64,000 bases of DNA, taken from Pragia fontium DSM 5563 = ATCC 49100 (GTDB lineage: Bacteria; Pseudomonadota; Gammaproteobacteria; Enterobacterales; Enterobacteriaceae). The stretch lies in NCBI RefSeq assembly GCF_900112475.1, contig NZ_FOLW01000001.1, forward strand, positions 496,001 through 560,000. The letters are read 5' to 3'. The notes under the pieces were generated by a model that was not told the origin of the DNA, made no database searches, and worked only from the letters and a program-made list of their open reading frames with translations. Positions 46,422 through 54,831 of the stretch are shown one piece after another. The stretch's first letter is position 1. Each line of letters begins with the position of its first letter. The translations under genes were made by a program, and so were the position numbers.

Positions 46422-47063
46422 TTATGCCAAGCGTTGTTCCACTGAATCAGCCAATTGATTCAGTATTAAACAACATGATGTAGCACCAGCATCCAAAACG
46501 CCTCGGGAGCGCTCACCTAAACGGCTTGCCCGACCAATCTTGGCCACTAAATCAATGGTAGAATCACGACCGCTCTCCGCAGCGGCTTTCATTAAATTAA
46601 GCGATTCAACAAAAGATTTACGCTGCTGCTGAGCCTGACTATAGGCTTCAACCGCTGGAATCAGGGTATCCATCAAACACTTATCCCCCACTCCTGCCGT
46701 GCTGACATCCTGTAAACAAGATAAGCCATCTCTGAGCATTTGACCAAAAGCGTTAGCGTCGATCTGACTGCTATCCCGTACGCTATCGGCCATGCCCATA
46801 AAAATACTGCCGTAAAGGGGCCCCATTGAGCCACCGATGCCTTCCATCAGAGAATCGGATAGCACATCAAGCGCTTCTGCAACCGTCAGACTTTTACCCT
46901 TGATGCTTTCAGCACAAAGATTGAAACCTTTAGCCATGTTAATACCGTGGTCACCATCACCAATCGCACCGTCGATTTCACTCAGATACTCTCGGTTAGC
47001 CACAATGGTATTGACCAAATCTTCAACAATCGGCGTTCCGTCTTGAACACTTAATACTTTCAT
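46422..47063 (-). CDS. dhaL: DhaL-type ADP-binding subunit of a dihydroxyacetone/erythrulose kinase
   Basis: 213 residues, the usual DhaL length. IDGAIGDGDHG supplies the three aspartates (Asp31, Asp36, Asp38) that hold Mg-ADP in E. coli DhaL. GIGGSMGPLYG and the later 'GRDSTIDLVAKIGRASRLGERS' region are also typical. It pairs with the DhaK-type subunit encoded 5 bp upstream (TAA of dhaK inside GAGTAAGGATAATG), so the two are translationally coupled. In PTS-type kinases DhaL keeps ADP bound and is rephosphorylated by DhaM; no DhaM is in this window. Either a DhaM elsewhere serves it or the split enzyme uses ATP directly. The substrate depends on the dehydrogenases upstream: dihydroxyacetone or erythrulose. 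Confidence 0.88.
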   Translation of the reverse strand: MKVLSVQDGTPIVEDLVNTIVANREYLSEIDGAIGDGDHGINMAKGFNLCAESIKGKSLTVAEALDVLSDSLMEGIGGSMGPLYGSIFMGMADSVRDSSQIDANAFGQMLRDGLSCLQDVSTAGVGDKCLMDTLIPAVEAYSQAQQQRKSFVESLNLMKAAAESGRDSTIDLVAKIGRASRLGERSRGVLDAGATSCCLILNQLADSVEQRLA

Positions 47064-47068
47064 TATCC

Positions 47069-48070
47069 TTACTCCACCTGTGTTAAACCTAATGAGTGAG
47101 TCGGCACATCAATTAAAGTTTTCAGCTCATCATCCAGCTTCATCAACGTCAGGGTGACACCCATCATATCCAGAGAGGTGAAATAGTTACCAATATAGGG
47201 GCGATAAATCTTGATGCCCTGCGCTGCCAGTAGCTTAACTACCTCAGCATAATAGATATAAAGCTCCACCGTTGGTGTGGCGCCGAGCCCGGAAATCAGC
47301 ACTGCCACTTCATCACCGTTAACAAAAGGGACATCGCCCACCACCAAATCCACCATGGTTTTGGCGATCTGACTGGCATTTTGCAGTGGCTCAACGCGAA
47401 TTCCCGGTTCACCATGATGACCAATTCCCACTTCCATCATCCCGTCGGCAATATGAAAGTTAGGTTTACCCACCGCCGGAATAGTACAAGACGTTAGCCC
47501 CACCCCAACGGAACGGCAGTTATCAATGGCTTTCTGAGCAACGGTGATCACTCCGTCAAGGTCGTAATCTTTCGCTGCCGCTGCGGCACCCACTTTCCAC
47601 ATAAAGATTTCACCGGCAACACCGCGACGCTTCTCTCTCTCTGATGGAGGCGCAGAAGCAACGTCGTCGTTAGCCACGACCGTTCTGACATTAATTCCCG
47701 CCGCTTGCGCTTTTTTAGCCGCCATTTTGACGTTCATATTGTCTCCGGCGTAGTTACCATAAAGACAGGCAACGCCAGCACCACCGTCAGCGGCTCTGAA
47801 GGCTTCTAAAAATGCCCCGGCAGCAGGAGAGGAAAATATTTCACCAATCGCTACCGCATCCAGCATATTTTTACCGATATAACCTAAAAACGCCGGTTCA
47901 TGGCCGGAGCCACCACCGGTGACCACGCCCACTTTTCCTTTACGGGGTGCGTCGGGGTGCTTTAACACCTTCTCATGTTCAGTCTTGGCAAAAAACTCAG
48001 GATAAGCGGCTAAATAGCCCTGAATCGCATCTTCAACTACGCGATCGGGATCGTTAATAATTCGGTTCAT
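47069..48070 (-). CDS. dhaK: DhaK-type substrate-binding subunit of a dihydroxyacetone/erythrulose kinase
   Basis: 333 residues from the ATG at 48068-48070, preferred over an upstream in-frame start (48094) because TCTGGAGTGTGTT precedes it and MNRIINDP matches the family N-terminus. GGGSGHEPA carries His56. GIGHHGEPG carries His219, the equivalent of the histidine that forms the hemiaminal with the substrate carbonyl. GNYAGDNMN carries the catalytic Asp (~110). DhaK homologues also act as the first half of LerK/DerK erythrulose kinases in tetritol catabolism. Together with DhaL and two dehydrogenases this points to phosphorylating a ketose made from a polyol. It lies 72 bp after the SDR gene in one operon. 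Confidence 0.88.
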   Translation of the reverse strand: MNRIINDPDRVVEDAIQGYLAAYPEFFAKTEHEKVLKHPDAPRKGKVGVVTGGGSGHEPAFLGYIGKNMLDAVAIGEIFSSPAAGAFLEAFRAADGGAGVACLYGNYAGDNMNVKMAAKKAQAAGINVRTVVANDDVASAPPSEREKRRGVAGEIFMWKVGAAAAAKDYDLDGVITVAQKAIDNCRSVGVGLTSCTIPAVGKPNFHIADGMMEVGIGHHGEPGIRVEPLQNASQIAKTMVDLVVGDVPFVNGDEVAVLISGLGATPTVELYIYYAEVVKLLAAQGIKIYRPYIGNYFTSLDMMGVTLTLMKLDDELKTLIDVPTHSLGLTQVE

Positions 48071-48142
48071 AACACACTCCAGAAAGATAACCATAAATCA
48101 AAAATTAACTGCTTAATTAACAAAATATTATCGATTTAATCA

Positions 48143-48913
48143 TTATTGGATGGTATATCCGCCATCAATCACCAGATTAGCCCCAGTGATCATATCGGCA
48201 GCATCACTGGCTAAAAACAATGCACAGGCAGCAATCTCCGGCGGATAAGCAAAACGACGAGCCGGAATAAGCTGTTTCATCTCTTCAGCGACCTGACCTG
48301 ACCAAGCTTTACGCCCTAATTCGGTTAATACCACGGTCGGCGAAATGGCATTAATTTGTACACCTTTTGGCCCCCACTCTAGCGCCAGCACTTTGGTCAT
48401 GCCGATAACGCCAGCTTTACTGGTGCAATAGGCTAAATGGTTAGGTAACGCCACCACGCCAGCCTGTGAAGCCAAATTAACGATCTTACCGTGCCCCTGC
48501 TGGATAAAGTGCTGACCGGCACATTGGCTGGTAAGAAATACGCCTTTTAAATTAACCGCAATGGTTTTATCCCAATCTTGTTCCGTGGTGTCTTCCGCCG
48601 GATCCAACGCAACAATACCGGCGCTGTTAACCAGAATATCTAATTGACCAAAGGCCTTAATGGCCTTATCCACGCCCTGCTTAACCGACTCGGCATTGCT
48701 GACATCACAATAAAACCCTGCCGCGTGACGGCTATCCAGTTTCCCGGCAACGGCAGCAACATCGTCGGCGCGATCGAGCAACACCACTTTGGCACCTTTG
48801 GCGATAAACAGCTCTGCAATCGCATGACCAATACCGGCGGCGCCACCGGTGATAGCAGCGACCTTTCCTTTTAAGGAGAAATCGGTATTGAATCCGTTAA
48901 ACTCATTGTTCAT
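48143..48913 (-). CDS. SDR-family polyol dehydrogenase (GolD / D-threitol dehydrogenase-like)
   Basis: 256 residues, a classical short-chain dehydrogenase. The TGGAAGIGH nucleotide loop is at ~22-30, NSAG at ~96-99, Ser149 and the YCTSK motif (Tyr162, Lys166) form the catalytic set, and IDGGYTIQ is the usual C-terminus. It resembles the NAD-dependent glycerol dehydrogenase GolD of Listeria and D-threitol dehydrogenases, which sit next to DhaK/DhaL genes. The expected product is a ketose (dihydroxyacetone or erythrulose) for the downstream kinase. AAGGAG is placed 8 nt before ATG. The substrate call comes from family memory and context, not from a diagnostic residue. Confidence 0.82.
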   Translation of the reverse strand: MNNEFNGFNTDFSLKGKVAAITGGAAGIGHAIAELFIAKGAKVVLLDRADDVAAVAGKLDSRHAAGFYCDVSNAESVKQGVDKAIKAFGQLDILVNSAGIVALDPAEDTTEQDWDKTIAVNLKGVFLTSQCAGQHFIQQGHGKIVNLASQAGVVALPNHLAYCTSKAGVIGMTKVLALEWGPKGVQINAISPTVVLTELGRKAWSGQVAEEMKQLIPARRFAYPPEIAACALFLASDAADMITGANLVIDGGYTIQ

Positions 48914-48994
48914 GTTTTAAGCTCCTTAACCACAAATCCTCAGATGTACATTTATTGGTAGGATATAAGCCTGACTCGCTTGCATTCCATCCAG

Positions 48995-50254
48995 CTAATT
49001 ACGCTCTATAGCCAGTTCCTCACTGTATTCCTCAGGCAAGGTAACAAATTTCATTAAAATAGCGGCCACAATATAAAGTCCGGAGAAGATCCAAATCACC
49101 CCTTCAATGCCGACTGGCGTAATAAAAATGGTGACGATCAATGGCCCAACAAAAGCACAGAGCCCAGCCCCAAGATTTAGTACCGACATCGCCGCGCCTT
49201 TATCGTTCGGTGCCAGAGTCGGCATAATGGCCGATAGAGGAACGAAACCAGCGAAACAGGCACCCAAACCACCGGCGGCCAGCATGGTATAAACGTAACC
49301 TTCGACCCCGAAGTGGGTTGGAATGTAATACATCAGCAGAACGAATATGGCACTTCCCACGCAGCCAAACCACATCACGGTATTAGTCCAGCCGCACCGA
49401 TCGCTAATAACGCCGGAAAGTAAGTTAAAAATGATATTCACCGTCCACATAAAGGCATATATGGACAACCATTGGTCGCGGGTAAAGCCAATAACATCTT
49501 GCAAATAGGTAGGAAGAAACACAATCAGGCCAAAAGCGAACGATAGGTTAATGGTACGAACAATACCGCCCAGTCCAATCTTGTAGTTTTCAAAGGCGAT
49601 AGAAACCCCTTTAAACAAATAGGCGAAGGTTTTAGGCGGTTCATCAGATGGGGCATGGGTCACTTTGGTATCTTTACTTAACATCAGGCCAATCACTGCG
49701 CCGACGATAACAAAGATGATGCCACTCCATAAAGTCAGCATTTCACCCAGCAGCGGCAGTGCAATACTGGCGTAATAAACACCGATAACGCTCAACCCAC
49801 CGGTAAATACGAACCAAAAAATACCAACCGCTGAACCTAACTTGGCTTTCGGCGCCTCATAAGCAATCCACACTAAAAATCCGTAGGAGAATAGTGGATA
49901 ACCCAATCCGCGTAATGCATAGGTTGGTACCATAATCGCCAAATTATTGCTCGGTAACCCGATAGATAAAAACAGGACCGAACCAATCAGGAAGATAACC
50001 ACGCCAGCAGCCATGACTCTCTTGGCGGTAAACATTTCGGCCAGTACACCGGAAAGCCAAGCGGCAATAGCGACGGCAAAACCATAAACGCTGAACATGA
50101 TGCCGGACTCTTCTACCGTCAGGCCACGACGAATAATGAAGTCTGACAACCAGCTCTGTTCCAGGCCTTCGCCAGCCATAAATATCAATACTCCGATATA
50201 ACCTAATAAAATTTTCTTAGGCAGCCCGATCCTTTTTACCAAACTGTTTAACAT
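48995..50254 (-). CDS. MFS polyol transporter (RbtT/DalT-like)
   Basis: 419 residues with about twelve hydrophobic segments. The N-terminal segment (LGYIGVLIFMAGEGLEQSWL) and the PLFSYGFLVWIAYEAPKAKLGSA region resemble the enterobacterial ribitol/arabinitol symporters RbtT and DalT. A ~25-residue central loop (HAPSDEPPKT) separates two six-helix halves. It should sit in the inner membrane and import the polyol oxidised by the neighbouring dehydrogenases. It is the second gene of the operon, 167 bp after the MDR dehydrogenase and 81 bp before the SDR gene. The ribosome binding site is weak (AGGTGA). Polyol specificity is inferred from context; erythritol, threitol or glycerol-like substrates fit best. 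Confidence 0.82.
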   Translation of the reverse strand: MLNSLVKRIGLPKKILLGYIGVLIFMAGEGLEQSWLSDFIIRRGLTVEESGIMFSVYGFAVAIAAWLSGVLAEMFTAKRVMAAGVVIFLIGSVLFLSIGLPSNNLAIMVPTYALRGLGYPLFSYGFLVWIAYEAPKAKLGSAVGIFWFVFTGGLSVIGVYYASIALPLLGEMLTLWSGIIFVIVGAVIGLMLSKDTKVTHAPSDEPPKTFAYLFKGVSIAFENYKIGLGGIVRTINLSFAFGLIVFLPTYLQDVIGFTRDQWLSIYAFMWTVNIIFNLLSGVISDRCGWTNTVMWFGCVGSAIFVLLMYYIPTHFGVEGYVYTMLAAGGLGACFAGFVPLSAIMPTLAPNDKGAAMSVLNLGAGLCAFVGPLIVTIFITPVGIEGVIWIFSGLYIVAAILMKFVTLPEEYSEELAIERN

Positions 50255-50421
50255 GGTTGCATCACCTATAGTTATAAAATAACTTATTGATTAATATGTT
50301 TTTATCTCTAATTTATCGGAATTATTAATCAAGGTTATTTATCAGCATCTACCCTGTTTAATCTAAGTAAGGCAGATTTTCCCAACAGAAAACCCGCCCG
50401 CCTTATGATTCAGGTTCCTGA

Positions 50422-51537
50422 TTACTTCATATTTGGATCGAGAACGACTTTGAGTGAACCAATACCTTTTTCTACCAGTTCAAAGCCTTCGGCATATCTT
50501 TCCAGCGGTAAAATATGGGTCACTACACCCTCAGTCGGTAAATCACCGTTGGCGATACCTTCAATCACCAATGGATAGCAATAAGGGCCAAGGTGGGAAC
50601 CGAGAACATCAAGCTCTTTACGGTCACTAATAATGCTCCAGTCGACGGTGACCGGATCCTTAAACACCGAGAACTCAACAAATGTACCCAATTTACGCAG
50701 CAGGGTTAGTCCCTGATCTACCGCTTTCTGTGCACCCGTTGCTTCAATGTAAATATCGCAGCCATATCCATCGGTCATTTCCTTGATAATGGAAATCACA
50801 TCTTCCTTCGCCGGGTTCATCACCAGATCGGCACCAAACTTCTTGGCTAGAGCCAGACGTTCGTCGGACAGATCTAAAACAATCAGCTTGCCAGGTCCGG
50901 ATTTCTTAATAGCGCCGATCATTCCCAGCCCTAACGTACCTGCACCGGCCAATACCACCACATCACCTAACTTGATATTCGCTCGCTGCACCGCGTGGAA
51001 AGAGCAGGCATAAGGCTCGATAAGAATGGCTTTTTCTAGCGGAAGATCGTCAGGAACGTGATAGTTAATGGCTTCTTTGGTAAATTTCAGATACTCGGCC
51101 ATTGCACCGTTAACGTTGCTTTGGAAGCCATAAAGATCGTGCTTTTCACACATCCAATACTGACCACGCTTACAAAAACGGCATTCCCAACAAGGAACGA
51201 TCTGCTCGGAAGTCACACGATCGCCTAATTTAAATCCTTCAACCTCGGCACCTAAGCCCACGACGTGGCCGATAAACTCATGCCCGGGAATCATCGGTGC
51301 TTTGATGTAAGAAGGCTGCTTATCATCGCCCCAAAAACTCGGAGCACCACCAAACGCTTTGGTATCCCCGGCACAAATTCCACACCCTTCAACTTTGACC
51401 AAAATCTCTTTGGAGCTAATGGTTGGTACCGGCACGGTCTCAAACCGATAGTCACCCGGCCCATAAGCAACAACGGCACGCATGACTTCTGGGATACCTG
51501 CCGCCATTTGAACGTCATTAGAACATTCGTTACACAT
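50422..51537 (-). CDS. Zinc-dependent MDR polyol dehydrogenase (erythritol/L-threitol dehydrogenase-like)
   Basis: 371 residues, medium-chain zinc alcohol dehydrogenase. GCGICAGD (Cys55) and GHEFIG (His86, Glu87) form the catalytic zinc site. CWECRFCKRGQYWMC (Cys116, 119, 122, 130) is the structural zinc lobe. LAGAGTLGLG is the Rossmann loop. Overall it resembles the erythritol/L-threitol dehydrogenase (EltD) group. It opens the operon behind AAAGGAG placed 6 nt before ATG. The N-terminus is odd: MCNECSNDVQMAAGIPEV precedes the usual MRAVVAYGPGDY start (Met19), adding a CxxC pair; the strong ribosome binding site supports the longer form. The product would be erythrulose or a similar ketose. 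The substrate is inferred. Confidence 0.85.
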   Translation of the reverse strand: MCNECSNDVQMAAGIPEVMRAVVAYGPGDYRFETVPVPTISSKEILVKVEGCGICAGDTKAFGGAPSFWGDDKQPSYIKAPMIPGHEFIGHVVGLGAEVEGFKLGDRVTSEQIVPCWECRFCKRGQYWMCEKHDLYGFQSNVNGAMAEYLKFTKEAINYHVPDDLPLEKAILIEPYACSFHAVQRANIKLGDVVVLAGAGTLGLGMIGAIKKSGPGKLIVLDLSDERLALAKKFGADLVMNPAKEDVISIIKEMTDGYGCDIYIEATGAQKAVDQGLTLLRKLGTFVEFSVFKDPVTVDWSIISDRKELDVLGSHLGPYCYPLVIEGIANGDLPTEGVVTHILPLERYAEGFELVEKGIGSLKVVLDPNMK

Positions 51538-51583
51538 TCAGAACTCCTTTAACAGCTATTTTTGTTAGATATTTCAATCACAA

Positions 51584-51845
51584 TGAACGCACAATGAACA
51601 TAAGATATTTATTTGAACTATTGAACAATATGGCGATTAAACGTCATTTGGCTATCTAAAAATGCTTATAATGTGAGAGGGATCATAAATAAAACCTAAA
51701 TAAAATGATCGTTTAGCTGAAAAAAACACCAAAAAATAGGTTTAGTTAAAATAACCAGCGCATTTTTTGAACATAAGTTCATTTAAAAAACATATGAAAA
51801 ATAGATAAAAGATAGACAAACGATAAGCGTATGAACTTTTGTTTA
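51584..51845 (-). promoter_or_regulatory. Cluster of TGAAC half-sites upstream of the polyol operon
   Basis: TGAAC occurs at 51584, 51595, 51614, 51622, 51768 and 51832, and GTTCA at 51777. The pair at 51768-51781 forms a perfect inverted repeat TGAAC-ATAA-GTTCA. The pair at 51584/51595 is spaced exactly 11 bp, one helical turn. TGAAC at 51832 faces a near-match GTTTA at 51841. Such clustering suggests sites for a catabolic-operon repressor (GlpR/DeoR-like or SorC-like), but no regulator gene is in the window. Confidence 0.5.
51670..51689 (-). promoter_or_regulatory. Candidate CRP (cAMP receptor protein) site
   Basis: TGTGA (51672-51676), six bases, then TCATA (51683-51687) matches the TGTGA-N6-TCACA consensus with one perfect half and one close half, flanked by the expected A/T. 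Its centre is about 140 bp before the dehydrogenase start codon, suitable for catabolite activation of a polyol operon. The exact promoter downstream of it is not clear. Confidence 0.55.
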
Positions 51846-51870
51846 TGGCGCAGGTATTTTGCGTTTGTGA

Positions 51871-51977
51871 TTTTGAGGGTTTAGGGTTTAGGGTTTAGGG
51901 TTTAGGGTTTAGGGTTTAGGGTTTAGGGTTTAGGGTTTAGGGTTTAGGGTTTAGGGTTTAGAGGTAGGTTTTAGGGT
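51871..51977. repeat. Telomere-like heptamer array (TTTAGGG)11 with degenerate flanks
   Basis: Eleven perfect TTTAGGG units run from 51880 to 51956, followed by a partial TTTAG. Degenerate copies flank both sides (TTTTGAGGG at 51871-51879; GGTTTTAGGG at 51968-51977). The array lies between the phosphatase-gene terminator and the TGAAC-rich control region of the polyol operon. It encodes nothing. GGG runs every 7 nt on the plus strand could fold into a G-quadruplex. A 7-bp unit is also prone to slipped-strand length change. Confidence 0.97.
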
Positions 51978-52042
51978 GAGATGACATAAAAATACTTAAG
52001 TGAACGGCGTTATCACATAGACACTCTATACATCGTTAATAA

Positions 52043-52082
52043 AAAAGGCTTGCTGACCTTAACCTGCATCAGAAAGCCTTTT
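52043..52082 (-). terminator. Terminator of the phosphorylcholine phosphatase gene
   Basis: AAAAGGCTT (52043-52051) pairs with AAGCCTTTT (52074-52082). Read on minus, the stem runs into six T. It lies about 80 bp beyond the phosphatase stop codon. The stem is nearly symmetrical and could also work in the other direction. Confidence 0.75.
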
Positions 52083-52159
52083 AATATTGATATTGTTTTA
52101 CCCTAAATGAAGCCAGTCATTCGCTGACTATCATCTATGATTTTATCTATCAGCAGTGA

Positions 52160-53224
52160 TTACAGAATTTCCTGTTGGGTAACAATCACCCAATTATCAC
52201 CGGCATCCACCTCTTGACCTGCCGATTTTTGTTGCTTCATCATTTCTTGTTGCAGACTTTCCAATTTGGTTAATGTTTCTGGTTTTCTATTTATCCATAA
52301 ACGCTTACCTGATTTTTTAATATCGACGCTATTGAGCAGCATGTAAGTATCCGAATAAAGGGTATCCCCACCCACCAGAATAGGCTTTCTCCACTGATCG
52401 ATATACGCCAAAATACTACCGGCTTTACCTTCGAACCAAGTCATTGGATTAACAATATAAGGTGTAATTTCCAGATCTCTATTTTTTAGTGGGTCGTAAT
52501 TGCCCAATTTTATTTGCTTTCTGGCAGTGGTTAATTCGCCAGTTTGGCTATTTTTTAATAAGGTATTAACACCAATAACGTTTTGCGGTTTGACGTTATA
52601 ACCATATTTTTTATCACTGGCGACCATACGCACTAACTCTTCATGTGCCGCACTCATAATATAAACGTCGATACCGTTTTCCTGGAGCTTATGAAATAAC
52701 TCCTGCATGCCACGCATCGGTTTTGGCGGCTCAACTTCAGAGGTAACGATTTTATTGTCCTTGATATATTTTACCGGAATCTTGCCTTCCAGCGCCATCA
52801 GGTCACTTACCTGCTGATTTAACTCACTGAGTTTAAATCCTGAAAATACCTGTGCAGCCCAAGGATAACAAATGAGATCGTCCAGCTCACACAGGCGATG
52901 ATAATAGCTATATAAGCTTTCCGGCTCGCCTAAATTATCAATAAAGGGAATCAGTTTTAGTGAAGGATCGATATTTTCTCTTTTTAAGATGCCTTTATTT
53001 TCCATATAGGGAATAAGCGATTCTTCCAGATCGTTTTTATAGGTAGTGTTATCCATATCAAAAACGGCGAATTCTCCCTTATGGGCATTTTTAGCAATGA
53101 GCTGATTAAGCTCTTCGGCCTGTTTTTTCGGCCAATGGGTCAGTTCAGTTGCATAAGATGATAAATAACATAAGCTCATACTTAGACCAGTAATAATACT
53201 AATGACTTTATTTCTACTCAACAT
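52160..53224 (-). CDS. pchP: Periplasmic phosphorylcholine phosphatase homologue (HAD superfamily)
   Basis: 354 residues with a signal peptide (hydrophobic core ~7-24, ending SSYATE), so it is likely periplasmic. FDMDNTTY (Asp56, Asp58, Thr60) is HAD motif I with the nucleophile. [12 protein letters not shown] is motif [14 protein letters not shown] carries the motif III lysine region, and GGDTLYSD supplies motif IV acids. Blocks such as [14 protein letters not shown] and [12 protein letters not shown] closely match Pseudomonas PchP, which cleaves phosphorylcholine to choline and phosphate. The length matches the family. The ribosome binding site AAAAGGGA fits the chosen start. It has its own terminator and stands alone. 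No choline-oxidation or betaine genes are in the window. Confidence 0.85.
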   Translation of the reverse strand: MLSRNKVISIITGLSMSLCYLSSYATELTHWPKKQAEELNQLIAKNAHKGEFAVFDMDNTTYKNDLEESLIPYMENKGILKRENIDPSLKLIPFIDNLGEPESLYSYYHRLCELDDLICYPWAAQVFSGFKLSELNQQVSDLMALEGKIPVKYIKDNKIVTSEVEPPKPMRGMQELFHKLQENGIDVYIMSAAHEELVRMVASDKKYGYNVKPQNVIGVNTLLKNSQTGELTTARKQIKLGNYDPLKNRDLEITPYIVNPMTWFEGKAGSILAYIDQWRKPILVGGDTLYSDTYMLLNSVDIKKSGKRLWINRKPETLTKLESLQQEMMKQQKSAGQEVDAGDNWVIVTQQEIL

Positions 53225-53278
53225 TGCTCATCCCTTTTAAAAAGATATAAGAGAGTTGATTATAAATATTAATCCACA

Positions 53279-53303
53279 CAAAAAATGGGGGTAAGTCCCA
53301 TTT
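53279..53303 (-). terminator. Terminator of the YbfB/YjiJ-type transporter gene
   Basis: On minus, AAATGGG (complement of 53297-53303) pairs with CCCATTT (53283-53289) over a 7-nt loop, followed by TTT. It lies 175 bp beyond the transporter stop and upstream of pchP. The rest of this 254-bp gap is AT-rich and must carry the pchP promoter. Confidence 0.6.
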
Positions 53304-53478
53304 CTTTAAACCTATTTAATATTGTTAGAAAGTGTTCTCATTATTTATTTTCTGATAATTTCCTATAAACTCACTTTATAAATAATTCTATTCCACAAAA
53401 TAGATTAAATAGGCTAAAAACTAATTAGAGATTATTTATTAATTTCAAACATCATTAACATATCAGATATCAGAGGCA

Positions 53479-54636
53479 CTAAACCGCTTCAGCCTGCGCT
53501 TTTTCCCTCTGCGGCCATACCAGATATCCAGCAACCAGCAACCCTACCGCTGCAATATACAACGCTGGATCTAAACGATGCGTTAACGCGGTTGATAGTG
53601 CCGATAGCATCGGGCCAACTAACTGACCAACCGCATATCCTGTAGTCAGTAATCCCGCCATATAGCGGGCATAGTTTGGTGCCAATTCTCGCCCATACTG
53701 TAGCGAAAGTTGTACCACACACAAAAATCCACCGCCCACCAAAATTGCCCCCATCACCAGCCCACTAATTCCCGGTATCAGTTCTGCACACAGCACGCCT
53801 AACGCCTGTAACCAAAGGGCAATGGCTAAACGTACCGGTGTCGGTGTACTAAAATAGTGACGAGTCATGATGCCAATAATGATGCCGACAACGGATGCGG
53901 CACCAAACACTGGCCAGACAAACTGCGCAAACAGGCTATCAGGAAAACGTTGTGCCGCCATTTGTGATAAAAACGTCGCCGGAAGAATATAGCCAAATCC
54001 GGCCAAACTGTAGCTAATCACCAGCCGTTTAAGCGGGCGCGTCATGACTAATGCCGGTTGAGCTGGCGCATCGCCACGGTGTAGCTCTCCTTTACGAGGA
54101 AAATTTACCGCTACGCAGGCCACCAGAATTAACGCCACGCTCCCATAGCCAAACCAAGCCATTTGAGCATTCCAGCCTAGAGAGTGAAACATCACGGCCA
54201 ACATACCACTCAGAAAAATACCGACGCCGGGACCGGCAAAAACCGCCGCCGCTAAATTTGGCTTTCCTAAGGTTATCAGGCGCTCATTTGTCCAGGCGGC
54301 GACCATCACCAGCCCCCAGCCACTGGCCCATCCAATCGCAAAGCGAATCAGGCTATGCCAGTAAATACCGCTAACGACCGCAGAAAGTAACGTTAATAGC
54401 ACTGCACCTAAAATACCGCCCCATAAACGATACTCCACATGGCGGCTGGCACGCATGGCATCATAAGAACCACATAGATAGCCCAGATAGTTAAATGCGG
54501 CAACAATACCGGCACCGGTTAGCGAAAACTGCCCTTCTGCCAGCATCAACGGTACCTGAGGCGTAAAAGCAAATCGCCCAATCCCCATCGCCACAACCAA
54601 GGCAATAAACCCGCTAAATGCGATTCGTAACGCCAT
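53479..54636 (-). CDS. YbfB/YjiJ family MFS transporter
   Basis: 385 residues from the ATG at 54636, preferred because GGAG sits 7 nt before it; a TTG four codons upstream is the only longer option. Twelve hydrophobic segments are visible. MGIGRFAFTPQVPLM near the N-terminus and FNYLGYLCGSYDAM in helix 2 are hallmarks of the YbfB/YjiJ group of inner-membrane major facilitator proteins, whose substrates are mostly unknown. The C-terminal tail (WPQREKAQAEAV) is short and cytoplasmic. It is monocistronic, with terminators on both sides. No metabolic genes beside it hint at a substrate. Confidence 0.88.
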   Translation of the reverse strand: MALRIAFSGFIALVVAMGIGRFAFTPQVPLMLAEGQFSLTGAGIVAAFNYLGYLCGSYDAMRASRHVEYRLWGGILGAVLLTLLSAVVSGIYWHSLIRFAIGWASGWGLVMVAAWTNERLITLGKPNLAAAVFAGPGVGIFLSGMLAVMFHSLGWNAQMAWFGYGSVALILVACVAVNFPRKGELHRGDAPAQPALVMTRPLKRLVISYSLAGFGYILPATFLSQMAAQRFPDSLFAQFVWPVFGAASVVGIIIGIMTRHYFSTPTPVRLAIALWLQALGVLCAELIPGISGLVMGAILVGGGFLCVVQLSLQYGRELAPNYARYMAGLLTTGYAVGQLVGPMLSALSTALTHRLDPALYIAAVGLLVAGYLVWPQREKAQAEAV

Positions 54637-54788
54637 TTTCCGCTCCAAACACTTTTTTACTTAATAATAACCGCTATCTTGATGCAGAAATAAGGTGATG
54701 AACAGTGAAAAGTAAATATTAAGTTAAGCTCAATAAGAAAATAAGGGGCTGGTTCTAATCCTGCGACCTCTACCGTTTGCACAGGCAT

Positions 54789-54812
54789 AAAAAAGCCCGC
54801 TATTTGCGGGCT
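54789..54812 (-). terminator. Terminator of the M23 peptidase gene
   Basis: AGCCCGC (54794-54800) and GCGGGCT (54806-54812) form a GC-rich stem with a 5-nt loop, followed on minus by six T. It begins about 20 bp beyond the peptidase stop codon. This is one of the clearest intrinsic terminators in the window. Confidence 0.9.
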
Positions 54813-54831
54813 ATTCTATATTGTTACTCAA

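Noticed and set aside
48071-48094. Longer start for the DhaK-type gene (MVIFLECV...)
   Set aside because: The extension contains the ribosome binding site for the internal ATG and does not match the family N-terminus.
51880-51956. True eukaryotic telomere or plant contamination
   Set aside because: The array is embedded between bacterial genes, has degenerate flanking copies and is only 11 units long.
51871-51977. CRISPR array
   Set aside because: There are no spacers; the repeat is a contiguous 7-bp microsatellite.
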